This document shows positions 9,327 to 19,767 of a DNA stretch of 64,000 bases, piece by piece. The stretch comes from Sodalis sp. Ffu (GTDB lineage Bacteria > Pseudomonadota > Gammaproteobacteria > Enterobacterales > Enterobacteriaceae). The translations under genes were made by a program, and so were the position numbers. The DNA lies in NCBI GenBank assembly GCA_024748595.1, contig CP072944.1, positions 156,001-220,000 on the forward strand, given 5' to 3'. Below the pieces are notes generated by a model. That model ran no database searches. It saw only the letters and a list, made by a program, of their open reading frames with translations, and was not told the DNA's origin. Numbering within the stretch: the first letter of the stretch is position 1; the number at the start of each line of letters is the position of its first letter.

Positions 9327-10854
9327 ATAACTTTAATTTCCCGCTAGTCGATATCGGGTTAATAATTAAAAGATACGTTGATTATCAGCGGATTATTTCG
9401 TTTATTTTTCTGGTAATACCGTGTGTTTTGAATGATTATTTAGGATCGATAGATGTTGAACGTCTTCTTCATTGGTAAAATGCTTGATGATTTTAGCGCA
9501 TGTGCTAATTTGAGAGCAAAATGGGCACAGCTTTAGCGGTCCTGTTATAGAGATAGGAACTGAGTTGAATAAAACTTATCAGAGCCTTTTCTTTATTAAA
9601 AGTTATTCAAGTCACTAGTTTGGTTATGAGGTATACCAGTTAAGTTATTTATTTGGATATCCGATTGGTTATGGTATATCTTCCTTAATTAGGCATTGTA
9701 ATCTTGTAAGATGATAACAGTCGAGCTTGTGTTTTCAGTAGTTATTATTTTTTGTATATTAATGTTGATTAGCTAATTAGCATAATACTGACCAGTATTT
9801 AGGTTATTTTAGGTGAAGATGTAAACAGTTTGATTTTTAACCAGCATCTTATGGGCTATAATGTGTATTATAAACTTTATTTATATATAGAGCTTCTTTT
9901 TTGATATGTTTGCTAAAAAGATTTCAGGGAATGCTTCGTTTTCATTAAAAATCCTTAGCTAAGTATCATTATTACCATGTGCAATGAGTTGTACCGCAAA
10001 TTGAAATTTAATTAAGATATTAAGACTTTAAGCTAGTTTAATGATGCTTTGTTGTATTATCGCTTAATTAATAAATTTAAACTTTTTCTTAAGTAAAGTT
10101 GGTGATCTATTTTTCATTAAAAACTATGTCACGGGCAATTTAAGAGACTACTGCATTACTATTTAGCGTGCTAGATGGAGAAGCTATGGTGGTATAGTAG
10201 TCTGGGACAATTGTTGCTATAGGTGGGGTAAATATTTGCCGCATTTTTCCTTTTTGTACTATTGACCGAGCGTGATGAATACTTTAGTGTTGGTAAAAAT
10301 GGTATTTTGCTCTATTGTTATAATGTCCCATCTGTAAATCTGCTTTAACCTTTTTATTTACCGCAGTGAATCAAGCAGTAAGGGCAAATATAAGCCATTC
10401 TTGCCTCTGATGGTTATGGAGTGCTCAGCGGTAGGCAATAACTGAGGTAATTAATCATTAAAATGTAGTATTTGGTTTGTCAAATGTGCCAGCCTCACTT
10501 TTTATCAGCCATGCAGTCAATTAGCGTTACTGCTCACTTTAATTATACTTGTAAAACATCTCTGCTGCTAATCCTTTTGGCAGTTTCCTTGTAGGCGCAT
10601 GTGTTGTTTATTTTCTCATCGCGTAGATGGTTAAAATATTTTGCGAACTATCTATTGTATCACAGTATGGAGTGTTGGAAGACCGTAGTGCAAAAGTTAT
10701 AAAGCATGTTATAGCGAGAGGTTATAAAAAATTTGCCAATACTGTTTTAAAGGGATGTTGTCACGATAGGTGTGCATTTAGAAGGTTTAAGTGTCACGTA
10801 AAAATGTTCCTGTTTAGCACTAGTAAGCCAAAATATACCAATGCAGATGGATTG
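9327..10854. other. 1.5 kb gap between dapB and ispH
   Basis: E. coli has rihC here. I could not read a rihC relic with confidence. An R1 repeat copy lies at 9565-9650. An 82-codon frame at 10627-10875 on the plus strand overlaps the ispH end, resembles nothing I know and is probably chance. The rest is A+T-rich DNA without visible structure. Confidence 0.5.
9565..9650 (-). repeat. Repeat family R1, copy 3
   Basis: Starts TTGAATAAAACTTATCAGAG and contains GTCACTAGTTTGGTTATGAG, which lines up with ATCACTTGTTTGGTGATG of the copy at 979-1070. It is shorter by a few small deletions. Confidence 0.55.
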
Positions 10855-11799
10855 TTACTCAGTTATCTTTCGTAGTTCTTTAGGTACTTCAAACATTATG
10901 TTTTCTTCGCGGCCGATCAGTTCTTTTGCACCTGCCTCGGCGCCAAGCTCGTGCAAACGTTTTATCACTTGGCGCACCAAAATATCGGGCGCCGACGCGC
11001 CGGCGGTGACGCCTATGGTATCTATGTTCTGTAGCCACTTTTCTTGAATATTTCTAGCTCCATCAATCAAATGCGCTGGTTTGCCGATGCGCTGTGCCAG
11101 TTCCGCCAGTCGATTAGAGTTAGATGAATTTTTTGACCCAACCACCAGGACTACATCGGTATTCATGGCTAAATTGCGAACAGCTTCCTGCCGGTTGATT
11201 GTGGCGTAGCAGATATCATCTTTGCGTGGTCCAACAATGGATGGAAAGCGCTGTCGGAGCGCGTCAATGACATCTGCAGTATCGTCCACCGATAGTGTGG
11301 TCTGGGTCATAAAACATAGGTTATCGACATTTTTGACCTGTACCTTCCAGACATCTTCTGGTGACTCGACTAGGTACATTCCACCGCCGGTGTTATTGTA
11401 TTGCCCCATTGTGCCTTCCACTTCTGGATGTCCGGTATGGCCGATAAGGATAGCTTCGATGCCCTTGCGGCATGCGCGGGCGACTTCTATATGCACTTTG
11501 GTCACCAGTGGGCAAGTTGCGTCAAATACTGTTAGGTTACGGCCAAGTGCCTCGGTACGAACCGCTTGGGAAGCACCATGTGCAGAAAAAATTAGAATTG
11601 AGCCATCGGGCACTTCACTTATTTGTTCAATGAAGATAGCGCCATTTTGACGCAATGTTTCTACTACATAGTGGTTGTGCACGACTTCGTGGCGCACATA
11701 AATTGGCGCGCCATAGATTTCTAGCGCTCGCTCTACGGTGCTGATTGCTCGGTCGACACCGGCGCAAAACCCGCGGGGGTTAGCTAGTAAAATGCGCAT
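10855..11799 (-). CDS. ispH: 4-hydroxy-3-methylbut-2-enyl diphosphate reductase
   Basis: Last enzyme of the non-mevalonate pathway, making IPP and DMAPP. It needs a 4Fe-4S cluster, and all three ligand cysteines are present: [24 protein letters not shown] and [14 protein letters not shown]. Substrate residues in [20 protein letters not shown] and [10 protein letters not shown] are conserved. The preferred start is the second Met ([11 protein letters not shown], 11799). It keeps the E. coli order ileS-lspA-(fkpB)-ispH, with a dead fkpB just upstream. Confidence 0.98.
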   Translation of the reverse strand: MRILLANPRGFCAGVDRAISTVERALEIYGAPIYVRHEVVHNHYVVETLRQNGAIFIEQISEVPDGSILIFSAHGASQAVRTEALGRNLTVFDATCPLVTKVHIEVARACRKGIEAILIGHTGHPEVEGTMGQYNNTGGGMYLVESPEDVWKVQVKNVDNLCFMTQTTLSVDDTADVIDALRQRFPSIVGPRKDDICYATINRQEAVRNLAMNTDVVLVVGSKNSSNSNRLAELAQRIGKPAHLIDGARNIQEKWLQNIDTIGVTAGASAPDILVRQVIKRLHELGAEAGAKELIGREENIMFEVPKELRKITE

Positions 11800-11811
11800 C
11801 ACTTCTATCTT

Positions 11812-12176
11812 TTGTGTACATCAATCGCAGCATCTCTACTTTTGTGTTATATATTTGCTTACCAACCAACATCCTTGATTTCCCTTACTGGTTGAACGTT
11901 TTATGTTAGTAATAAACGGGATAGTCCTATTTTCGGCCTCTAGATTTCTATAAAATGGAAGTATGTAAAATTAAGTCTGAATTGAAAGGACTGAATGCAG
12001 TCTTTTTGTAAAGATAAAAGATCTTTTCGCATCTTAGGTAGCATCAGGTTCACCTTGGTGGATAGCTTCTGCTTTATTATTCTTACCTAGGTGAAGCGGT
12101 CAATTTGCTGTTCTCCAGTTTAATATCTTAAAGTGAATCAGTACGCACTATCTAATTGTATATATTTGCTCGTCAT
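11812..12176 (-). pseudogene. fkpB: Decayed fkpB (SlpA-type FKBP peptidyl-prolyl isomerase)
   Basis: The slot between lspA and ispH is where E. coli has fkpB. Read on the minus strand, it starts ATG at 12176, five bases past the lspA stop, as MTSKYIQLDSAY, stop, FTLRY, stop. This follows E. coli FkpB MSESVQSNSA..HFTLKL. Further on, LPKMRKDLLSLQKD and a terminal KVEMLRL segment line up with the family's LSEGLEQHLLGLKVGD and IEVLEI. Several in-frame stops and shifts make it non-functional. The end is approximate. Confidence 0.7.
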
Positions 12177-12180
12177 TGCT

Positions 12181-12687
12181 TTAGTTTTTTTGCTTGGAGA
12201 CTTTGTCATCAGTATGGAAAAAATTTTCCAGCATGATCAGTGCGGCACCGATGCAGATAGCTGAGTCTGCCACATTGAAGATTGGCCAATGCCAATTGCC
12301 AATGTAAAAGTCAATAAAATCGATCACTACACAGTGCACGATTCGGTCGAACAAATTGCCTAACGCGCCGCCGATAATCATGGCATAAGCCGCGTTGGAG
12401 AGGCGAGCTCGATAGCTCGAATAATACATCATCACTAGTAGCACTAGGCTAATCACGATTGCGATCAAGGCGAATGCCCAGCGTTGCCAGCCGACTTTAT
12501 CTCCCAGGAAGCTGAAGGCTGCGCCGGGATTATGAGCATAGAAGAAATTAATAAAGGGGATGATCGGTACCGATTCTCCGAGCAAGCAATGGGTTGTGAC
12601 CCATTGCTTGCTGCTAAGATCCAGTGATAAAACTACCATCGTTAACCATAGCCAGCGCAGTCCCGTAGAGGTTAATTTTTTATTCAT
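12181..12687 (-). CDS. lspA: Lipoprotein signal peptidase (signal peptidase II)
   Basis: Inner-membrane aspartyl protease that removes signal peptides from diacylated prolipoproteins. The 168 residues (E. coli 164) have about four hydrophobic helices and the conserved family elements [29 protein letters not shown] and [11 protein letters not shown]. The two catalytic aspartates are in NLFDR and VADS. The start codon overlaps the ileS stop by one base (TGATG), so the two are probably coupled. Its presence implies that processed lipoproteins are still made. Confidence 0.97.
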   Translation of the reverse strand: MNKKLTSTGLRWLWLTMVVLSLDLSSKQWVTTHCLLGESVPIIPFINFFYAHNPGAAFSFLGDKVGWQRWAFALIAIVISLVLLVMMYYSSYRARLSNAAYAMIIGGALGNLFDRIVHCVVIDFIDFYIGNWHWPIFNVADSAICIGAALIMLENFFHTDDKVSKQKN

Positions 12688-15503
12688 CAGATAAATTTAC
12701 GCTTTTCTCCCGAGCCGGCCACATTTGTGACACAGCGACCACAGATATACGGATGATCGGCATGTTTGCCGATATCTGTCTTATAATGCCAGCATCTTGG
12801 GCATTTTTTCCCTTCGGCTTTTTCCAATGCGATTTTAAGTCCTTTTACGCTTTCATTATGATGTGCATTTTCGCAAGCATCGGTGTAATCCGCAACATTT
12901 GCAGACGAGGTCAAAAGTGCGAAATAGAGCTCATCACCTAGTGCACGCAGCAGAGCGGCTAGCGTTGGTTCGGCATACAGCGTCACGTGTGCTTCTAGTG
13001 AGCTGCCGATACGTTTTTCGGCGCGCGCTTGCTCGATCACTTTATTTACTTCGTTGCGCACTTGTAGCAGCGTGTCCCAATAAACATCGTTCATCAATTG
13101 CGCGGCGTCCAGGCCAAACAAGCCGTTATACCATTCTTCTGTGAATACGTATTTTGCTCGCTCGCCAGGCATAAAACTCCAAATTTCATCGGCTGTAAAC
13201 GACATAATAGGTGCAATCCAACGCACCAGCCCCTCGACGATATGATAAAATACGGTCTGGCAGCTGCGCCGGGCGATACTATTTGCTTTGGTTGTATACT
13301 GGCGATCTTTGATGATATCCAGGTAAAATGATCCCATCTCCACCGAGCAGAACTGCATCATGCGTTGCACCACATTATGAAAATCATAGTTTTCGTAAGC
13401 GGCGATGATTTCTGCTTGCGCGGCCTGGGCCCGACCCATAGCCCAACGATCGAGAACCACCATTTGTTTTGGGTTGACGCTATGCTGAGCCGGATCAAAG
13501 TCGTTAAGATTGCCTAGCAGGAAGCGCACAGTATTGCGGATACGACGATAAGAATCAGCGGAACGTTTTAAGATTTCATCTGATACTGCTATATCACTGG
13601 TATAATCGGTAGACGCTATCCACAGGCGTAAAATATCCGCGCCTAGCTTGTCCATAATCTGCTGCGGGCTGATCACGTTGCCCACTGATTTGGACATTTT
13701 TCGGCCCTGACCGTCGACGATAAAGCCGTGGGTCAAAACTTTTCTATACGGTGCTTTTCCTTTTATCGCTGTAGAAATTATTAACGACGACATAAACCAG
13801 CCGCGATGCTGATCTGAGCCTTCCAGGTACATATCCGGCGTTTGACCTGCAAATTCCGGTCTGACTGCTACGACCGAGGAGTGAGTAGATCCGGAGTCAA
13901 ACCACACGTCGAGTGTATCAGGTACTTTACTGTAATGGTCGGCGTCGTTACCTAAGATTTCGGTAGCATCCAGATCCCACCAGGCCTGAATACCGTTTTT
14001 TTCTACCAGTTTCGCTACCTCTTCCATCAATTCGATGGTGCGTGGATGAAGCGTCTCGGTTTTGTTATGCACAAATAGCGCCATCGGTACACCCCAAGTA
14101 CGCTGACGGGATATACACCAGTCAGGGCGGTTGGCGACCATATTCTCAATGCGGGCTTGGCCCCAGGATGGGATCCATTGTACTTTTTTTATTTCTGCAA
14201 GCGCCTTTTTGGGTAGGTCATGTTGATCCATACTAATAAACCACTGCGGGGTGGAACGGAAGATAATCGGTGTTTTATGGCGCCAACAATATGGATAATT
14301 GTGCTGTAGTTTTTTGACATGCAATAGCGTGCCGGTATCACGTAGTATATCAATTACGACTTGATTTGCTTCGAACACCTGCAGGCCATCCAACTTCGGT
14401 AAAGTGCCTGATAAATAGCAGCCGTCCGCGCCCACTGAGTTGGCTACCTCTAGGCCGTATTGCCTACCAATTACATAGTCGTCTGGACCATGATCGAGAG
14501 CAGTATGCACAGCACCAGTACCAGTAGTCATCGTTACGTGTTGATCGAGTATGGTTGGCACATCAAAGCCCATAAATGGATGTTGGAATCGCAGGAATTC
14601 CAGCGCACTGCCTTTGTTACTTCCCAGCACTGTCCAGTGGGAGAGGCCGGTCCACTGCATGGTGTTTTCCACCAGATCGGCAGCTAAAATGAGTCCCTGC
14701 CCGTTCACATCGATCAGCTGATAGTCAAAATCAGGATGGATAGCAATTGCGCGGTTGGCTGGCAACGTCCAGGGGCAGGTGGTCCAGATTACCATCGAAA
14801 CCGAACCAGAGAAATTGGTGATACCAAATTTGGCCATAGCGGCTTTGTAATCGATCGCCGAAAAAGTCATGTGGATGGAAGGCGATATATGGTCATAGTA
14901 CTCTACTTCTGCTTCAGCGAGAGCGGAACGACAGTCAATGCACCAGTATACTGGCTTAGCGCCTTTATGCAGGTAACCGTTGGCAATAATTTTGCTAAGC
15001 GCTCGAATGATATTCGCCTCGGTGGTGAAGTCCATTGTCAGATAAGGATGTTCCCAGTCACCTAGAACACCCAGCCGGATAAAATCTTTTTTCTGTCTGG
15101 AGACCTGCTCGGCGGCGTAATGATTACAGGCGCCGCGAAATTCTGCCGCGCTGACTTGCGCACCGGATTTACCAATCAGCTGCTCTACTTTTAATTCTAC
15201 AGGCAGGCCGTGGCAATCCCAGCCCGGCACATAAGGAGAGTCATAGCCCATCAACCCTTTAGACTTGATAATGATATCTTTAAGGATTTTGTTAACTGAG
15301 TGACCGATATGAATGTGACCGTTTGCATATGGAGGGCCGTCATGCAAAATAAAAGTTTTTTTGCCTTTTTTGGCGTTCCTAATAATTTTATAGAGATCTT
15401 GTTCATACCAGCGTTGCAACATACCAGGTTCTCTTTTAGCTAAATCGCCACGCATCGGGAATTTTGTGTTTGGTAAATTCAGCGTATTTTTGTAATCAGT
15501 CAT
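12687..15503 (-). CDS. ileS: Isoleucyl-tRNA synthetase
   Basis: Class I synthetase charging tRNA-Ile. The 938 residues equal E. coli IleS. It has the HIGH motif in [16 protein letters not shown], the KMSKS loop [10 protein letters not shown], a CP1 editing domain between them ([29 protein letters not shown]) and the C-terminal zinc-binding cysteines [10 protein letters not shown]...CGRCV. It lies in the conserved ribF-ileS-lspA order, 30 bp after ribF. No damage is visible. Confidence 0.98.
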   Translation of the reverse strand: MTDYKNTLNLPNTKFPMRGDLAKREPGMLQRWYEQDLYKIIRNAKKGKKTFILHDGPPYANGHIHIGHSVNKILKDIIIKSKGLMGYDSPYVPGWDCHGLPVELKVEQLIGKSGAQVSAAEFRGACNHYAAEQVSRQKKDFIRLGVLGDWEHPYLTMDFTTEANIIRALSKIIANGYLHKGAKPVYWCIDCRSALAEAEVEYYDHISPSIHMTFSAIDYKAAMAKFGITNFSGSVSMVIWTTCPWTLPANRAIAIHPDFDYQLIDVNGQGLILAADLVENTMQWTGLSHWTVLGSNKGSALEFLRFQHPFMGFDVPTILDQHVTMTTGTGAVHTALDHGPDDYVIGRQYGLEVANSVGADGCYLSGTLPKLDGLQVFEANQVVIDILRDTGTLLHVKKLQHNYPYCWRHKTPIIFRSTPQWFISMDQHDLPKKALAEIKKVQWIPSWGQARIENMVANRPDWCISRQRTWGVPMALFVHNKTETLHPRTIELMEEVAKLVEKNGIQAWWDLDATEILGNDADHYSKVPDTLDVWFDSGSTHSSVVAVRPEFAGQTPDMYLEGSDQHRGWFMSSLIISTAIKGKAPYRKVLTHGFIVDGQGRKMSKSVGNVISPQQIMDKLGADILRLWIASTDYTSDIAVSDEILKRSADSYRRIRNTVRFLLGNLNDFDPAQHSVNPKQMVVLDRWAMGRAQAAQAEIIAAYENYDFHNVVQRMMQFCSVEMGSFYLDIIKDRQYTTKANSIARRSCQTVFYHIVEGLVRWIAPIMSFTADEIWSFMPGERAKYVFTEEWYNGLFGLDAAQLMNDVYWDTLLQVRNEVNKVIEQARAEKRIGSSLEAHVTLYAEPTLAALLRALGDELYFALLTSSANVADYTDACENAHHNESVKGLKIALEKAEGKKCPRCWHYKTDIGKHADHPYICGRCVTNVAGSGEKRKFI

Positions 15504-15533
15504 TCGATTTTAGTTCCGGTTTTGGTTTGAGCG

Positions 15534-16472
15534 TTATTGGGATATTGCCAGTCCGAAGTAGTCCCGGATACTTACCACATCATTTTCAATTTGCCGTTTT
15601 AACTCTTCAAGCGAGGCAAACCTTTGTTCATTGCGCACTTTGGCGCGTATCACCACTTCGATATGATGACCGTACAAATTCATCTTCACATCCAACAAAT
15701 GCACTTCTAGGCGAGGCTGTAAACCGGTCATCGTCGGTCGAGTACCTACGTTGGCTATCCCCGGTAACGGACCGTTGGCGATGCCGTATACATCTACTGC
15801 ATAGACACCGTGCACAGGTGCTTGTCGCTTTTTGAGCGATACATTTGCTGTAGGAAAACCAATGGTTTTTCCTAGCGCTTCTCCATGCTCCACGCGACCA
15901 GAGATACGGTAAGGGTGCCCTAACAACATCTCTGCTTCCATTATGCGATCCTTTGTCAGTGCCTCGCGTACGGAGGTACTGCTGATGCGTTGTCCCCTTT
16001 CGGTATAGGTGACCGTGCTCATTACTTCGAAACCTGCATTGCATCCCGTCTGTTGTAATAGAGTAAAATCGCCCTGGCGCTGTGCGCCAAAACGGAAATC
16101 ATCGCCAACGCAAATAAAGCGCACGCCCAGCTTGTTTATTAATAATTCGTTTATAAATATGTCGGCGCTGAGTGCGGCAAATTGTTCATTAAAAGCAATG
16201 CATAACACCGCATCCACACCGGTGGTGGCCAAATATTTTATTTTATCCCGTAGCCTAGTGAGTCGCGCAGGCGCATTTGCACCTGCAAAATGCTCTAGTG
16301 GCTGCGGTTCAAAAATCATCACTATTACCGGCAGACTATGGCTGTAGCCCTTTGCTTGCAATTCTGCGATTAGTGCCTGATGTCCACGATGAAATCCATC
16401 GAAATTGCCAATAGTAATTACGCATCCATGGTAACGTGGTTTTAGGTTATGTATGTTGCGAATAAGCTCCAT
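15534..16472 (-). CDS. ribF: Bifunctional riboflavin kinase / FAD synthetase
   Basis: Makes FMN from riboflavin and FAD from FMN. The 312 residues (E. coli 313) comprise an N-terminal adenylyltransferase with ITIGNFDGFHRGHQALI and GDDFRFGAQRQGDF plus the RISSTSVREAL segment, and a C-terminal flavokinase with GRVEHGEALGKTIGFPTANV and GVYAV. It leads ribF-ileS-lspA, as in E. coli. FAD from this enzyme is needed by Lpd and IlvI of this same window. Confidence 0.97.
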   Translation of the reverse strand: MELIRNIHNLKPRYHGCVITIGNFDGFHRGHQALIAELQAKGYSHSLPVIVMIFEPQPLEHFAGANAPARLTRLRDKIKYLATTGVDAVLCIAFNEQFAALSADIFINELLINKLGVRFICVGDDFRFGAQRQGDFTLLQQTGCNAGFEVMSTVTYTERGQRISSTSVREALTKDRIMEAEMLLGHPYRISGRVEHGEALGKTIGFPTANVSLKKRQAPVHGVYAVDVYGIANGPLPGIANVGTRPTMTGLQPRLEVHLLDVKMNLYGHHIEVVIRAKVRNEQRFASLEELKRQIENDVVSIRDYFGLAISQ

Positions 16473-17590
16473 AGCAAGGATAGATACTTAAGTTGATGGT
16501 GGAAATCAGAGAATTGGATTCTAGTATAATGACTAAGGTTATATCTGTGATTCCAATATTTGATATTTTCAAGATAAAAGCTGTGCTATTTCGTACCCGC
16601 CTTACTTTTTTGCAGAATTATGTTCGTGGTCAAGAGAACAGGAGTCTTTGGTTAGACTTTTGTACTGACATTTATTTTTCATTTAAACCAAGGATGTATT
16701 AAATAAATTTATCTGTTTCAAAGCTTTTTTTACTTACCTGTTCACGCCAATGCAATCTGGTGACATGCATACCTAGCAGAGTCATTTATGCGTGCACTAT
16801 CGTTGGGTAAGCATCGTATATTCATGAAGGTTACAATTCTACTGAATAGTTGTTTTATTTGTGATATGGCGACTTTTGTCAAAAAGTATCGACGTTAATT
16901 GACCTTTTGTTTCTTCTAGTATTCATTATTTTTATTAAACGTTGTTAGCCAGTTTGATTGCTAGCATAATCAAGCCAGCAAACCAGTTTTAGGTTGCTTT
17001 CGCAGCATAAGCGGTTTGATTTCTTTAGCTAGCAGTCTATTATGATTAGAAGGTGATCGTAAATCCTTATTGTTGGGTGGTGTCTTTAATTTTTGGCATT
17101 GTTACTGCATAAAATCTAGATAGTGCTTCTGCATCTGTTATATTACTCAGTGAGTGATATTTCCCCTGACCATCCATATGAAACTTGTATCAAATTACGG
17201 CTTATTGGTGCATTTAGAGTCCTAGCAACATGAGGAAGCATATTATATTAATTGAAATTAGAATCTAGTGTCATATAATAATTTTATTCTAACATTAATC
17301 AGTGGTAATGGCCACATCAAAGATGCCAGTATTAAATGCTGCTCTTTTTTGAGGGATTTTCTTCTTTATATACTCTCAGGAGCAAGGGTTGAGATATCTA
17401 ACTAAAATATCAGTGAATCACGTTTTATGGGTGCTTTGTTGTTTTTCTTTTGATGAAGTTGATATAATATAAATTATGATTTGTGTAAGTACCAAGTGTC
17501 TTTAGACAGTGATTATTTGCATAAATTTTTGACAAAAGAAGACTAAATAGGCATATGCCTTGTCATAGAATAAGTTTAGGAGTTTATACC
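16473..17590. other. 1.1 kb gap between ribF and rpsT
   Basis: Divergent promoter region for ribF and rpsT plus gene-free A+T-rich DNA. It carries an R2 repeat copy at about 16840-16960. A 69-codon frame at 16493-16702 looks like chance. Nothing else is recognised. Confidence 0.5.
16840..16960 (+). repeat. Repeat family R2, copy 3
   Basis: Contains TGTTTTATTTGTGATATGGC, then GTTAATTGACCTTT and TTTTTATTAAACGTTGTTAG, in the same order as the copy at 6400-6520. Confidence 0.55.
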
Positions 17591-17854
17591 TTGGCTAATA
17601 TTAAATCAGCTAAGAAACGTGTCGTACAGTCTGAAAAGCGCCGTCAGCATAATGCAAGACGACGCTCCATGATGCGTACCTCCATTAAAAAGGTTTATAT
17701 TGCTATAGCCTCTGGGGATAAAGAGGCGGCGCATAATGCATTTTCTACCATGCAACTTATTGTTGATCGGCAGGCCAGCAAAGGTTTGATCCACAAGAAT
17801 AAAGCGGCGCGTTATAAATCAAATTTGATTGCACAAATTTATACTATGCAGTGA
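17591..17854 (+). CDS. rpsT: 30S ribosomal protein S20
   Basis: Primary 16S rRNA-binding protein of the small subunit. The start is TTG at 17591 ([10 protein letters not shown]), as in E. coli, where rpsT also uses UUG. AGGAG at 17577-17581 is well placed, and the product is 87 residues, the E. coli length. The frame extends upstream to an ATG at 17555, but that would add 12 unrelated residues. Motifs: [47 protein letters not shown] 21-bp tandem duplication covers the stop codon and the following bases. Confidence 0.96.
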   Translation: MANIKSAKKRVVQSEKRRQHNARRRSMMRTSIKKVYIAIASGDKEAAHNAFSTMQLIVDRQASKGLIHKNKAARYKSNLIAQIYTMQ

Positions 17855-17890
17855 GTGTATGGAATTTGCCAGTGAGTGTATGGAATTTGC
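17849..17890 (+). repeat. 21-bp perfect tandem duplication across the rpsT stop
   Basis: CAGTGAGTGTATGGAATTTGC occurs twice head to tail (17849-17869 and 17870-17890). The first copy includes the last sense codon and the TGA stop of rpsT, so the protein is unchanged. Perfect identity suggests a recent event. Confidence 0.95.
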
Positions 17891-18536
17891 TTAATTTAGC
17901 TAAAAGTAAGCTGCTTGAATGTTGTTTTTCTAGATTTGCTGGTTGTTATTAAATCGTTATAACAGGATGACTGGTCATTAGCAATTAAAGATCTAAGCAA
18001 CGCTAACTCTAACTGCACTTCTATCGTTGTAAATAGGCAGTGTATTAATATGCATATTCAATATCGGCTGGTAGAATGTCTAACGGAGGTTAGCGCTACT
18101 TTTTGTAGGAAATATAGGTTTTAGTAAAAGTAAATAACTACAAATCCAAAAAGTTTTTTTGGCGTAAATATCAATTCATAATGTTATTAATACGCTATTA
18201 CGAGGCAAGTGAAATTATGTGTCTCTCGCCTCTTTAGGGAAGGTAGCGCAAATATCCTGATACGATATTATTCTATAATAGTTATAGTTGGGGCTATTTA
18301 TTATGATCAAATGTTTATAAATAATTTCTAGAGTCATTATTCGCTTCTCTAGTGGAGTAGAGCTGAAAGTACCATCCGTGCACGGGAAAATTTAACTGAC
18401 TCGGTAATAATTTGCACTATATAACCAACCAAACGGGAAGAAAAATATCATTACTCGGTTAATGTAGTAATTGGTTGGCGCTAAGGCAGCGATGGAATGC
18501 GTAAATATTTTGATGTGATCTATATCGTAAAACTGC
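17855..18536. other. Gap between rpsT and dnaJ
   Basis: About 680 bp between the convergent 3' ends of rpsT and dnaJ. E. coli has nhaA/nhaR and IS genes here, but I could not read any relic. Apart from the 21-bp duplication at its left edge, nothing is recognised. Confidence 0.5.
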
Positions 18537-19658
18537 TCAACGGGTCAAATCATCAAAAAATTTCTTAACGCCGTCGAAAAAATTTTTTGATCGAGGGCTG
18601 TTTAGATCACCGCTTGGTCCGCCGAAACTTTCTGCTAGCTCTTGCAACAGCTGCTTCTGACGCTCGTTTAGTTTTACCGGTGTTTCTACTATCACCCGGC
18701 AAAGTAGGTCTCCCTGGTTGCCACCGCGAACTGATTTTACCCCTTTGTCACGCATGCGGAATAGTTTACCTGTTTGTGTCTCTGCTGGTATTTTTAGTTT
18801 TACCCGGCCGTCGAGGGCAGGTACTTCAATTTCCCCGCCCAGCGCTGCCATGGCAAAATTAATCGGCACTTCGCAATAGAGATTATTCTTTTCACGTTCG
18901 AATATGGGGTGTTTGCGTACCTGAATCTGTACATACAGATCCCCTGCTGGTGCACCATGCTCCCCCGCCTCACCCTCACCGGACAGACGAATGCGGTCAT
19001 CCGTATCGATGCCAGCTGGAATTTTTACTGATAGTGTCTTGAATTTTTCTATTCGTCCATGGCTATGACATCTGTTGCAGGGTTCTTTGATGATTTTTCC
19101 CTGTCCTTGACAAGTGGGACATGTTTGTTGAACGGTGAAGAATCCTTGGCGCATTTGTACTTGTCCCTGACCACGGCAGGTTGGACAGTTGATAGCTGAG
19201 GTGCCCCGCTTAGCACCGCTGCCGTGGCAAATGTCACACTTTTCCAGGGTGGGGAGACGGATCTCGCGGGTCACGCCACGCACCGCTTCCTCAAGTGTAA
19301 GCTCTATGTTATAGCGTAAATCGGCTCCTCTGCTAGCGCGCTGTCGTCGTCCTCCGCCAAAGATATCACCGAACACATCGCCAAAAATATCGCTGAAGTC
19401 CGCGCTGCTAGCTCCACCACCGGCTCCGCTTTGCTCAAAAGCCGCATGGCCGTACTGGTCATAAGTGGCACGTTTTTGCGCGTCGATGAGTATTTCATAG
19501 GCTTCTTTGATGTTTTTGAATTTTGTTTCGGCTTCAGCATTTCCTGGGTTGCGATCCGGGTGGAATTTCATTGCTAGGCGTTTGTAAGCTTTTTTGATTT
19601 CACGCTCATCCGCATTTTTGGAAACGCCTAAAATCTCGTAATAGTCTGATTTCGCCAT
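18537..19658 (-). CDS. dnaJ: Chaperone DnaJ (Hsp40)
   Basis: Co-chaperone that delivers clients to DnaK and stimulates its ATPase. The start is ATG at 19658 ([12 protein letters not shown]). The frame extends 24 codons upstream, but those lie in the dnaK-dnaJ spacer. Length is 373 residues. It has a J domain with [10 protein letters not shown] (HPD intact), a G/F-rich linker with [11 protein letters not shown], and four CxxCxGxG-type zinc motifs from CDICHGSG to CNRCHSHGR. In the fourth motif the usual first glycine is serine. It lies in an operon downstream of dnaK. Confidence 0.97.
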   Translation of the reverse strand: MAKSDYYEILGVSKNADEREIKKAYKRLAMKFHPDRNPGNAEAETKFKNIKEAYEILIDAQKRATYDQYGHAAFEQSGAGGGASSADFSDIFGDVFGDIFGGGRRQRASRGADLRYNIELTLEEAVRGVTREIRLPTLEKCDICHGSGAKRGTSAINCPTCRGQGQVQMRQGFFTVQQTCPTCQGQGKIIKEPCNRCHSHGRIEKFKTLSVKIPAGIDTDDRIRLSGEGEAGEHGAPAGDLYVQIQVRKHPIFEREKNNLYCEVPINFAMAALGGEIEVPALDGRVKLKIPAETQTGKLFRMRDKGVKSVRGGNQGDLLCRVIVETPVKLNERQKQLLQELAESFGGPSGDLNSPRSKNFFDGVKKFFDDLTR

Positions 19659-19682
19659 TGTATTTTCCTGACTCAACATCTT

Positions 19683-19714
19683 GCACGGGCGCAGAGTTTC
19701 CCCAGCGCCCGTGC
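19683..19714 (-). other. Stem-loop in the dnaK-dnaJ spacer
   Basis: Arms GCACGGGCGC (19683-19692) and GCGCCCGTGC (19705-19714) are perfect 10-bp complements around a 12-base loop. The G+C-rich stem is striking against the A+T-rich surroundings. No T-run follows on the minus strand, so it is not a simple terminator. A role in mRNA processing or in setting dnaJ level relative to dnaK is inference. Confidence 0.7.
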
Positions 19715-19767
19715 TTGTTGCCAACGGCATGGTATTTCACCACCGTTGCTGTGCCCGTTCAGGGCGA

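Noticed and set aside
10627-10875. 82-codon plus-strand frame ending inside ispH
   Set aside because: It overlaps the ispH 3' end on the other strand, has no known motif, and begins in decayed DNA where rihC would have been.
16493-16702. 69-codon plus-strand frame upstream of rpsT
   Set aside because: No homologue recognised, no good ribosome binding site, composition like surrounding non-coding DNA.
17555-17590. Upstream ATG extension of rpsT
   Set aside because: The added residues match no S20. The TTG at 17591 has AGGAG at the right distance and gives exactly the E. coli length.
19659-19730. 24-codon N-terminal extension of DnaJ
   Set aside because: It lies in the spacer stem-loop, and the J domain begins at MAKSDYYE as in all DnaJ.
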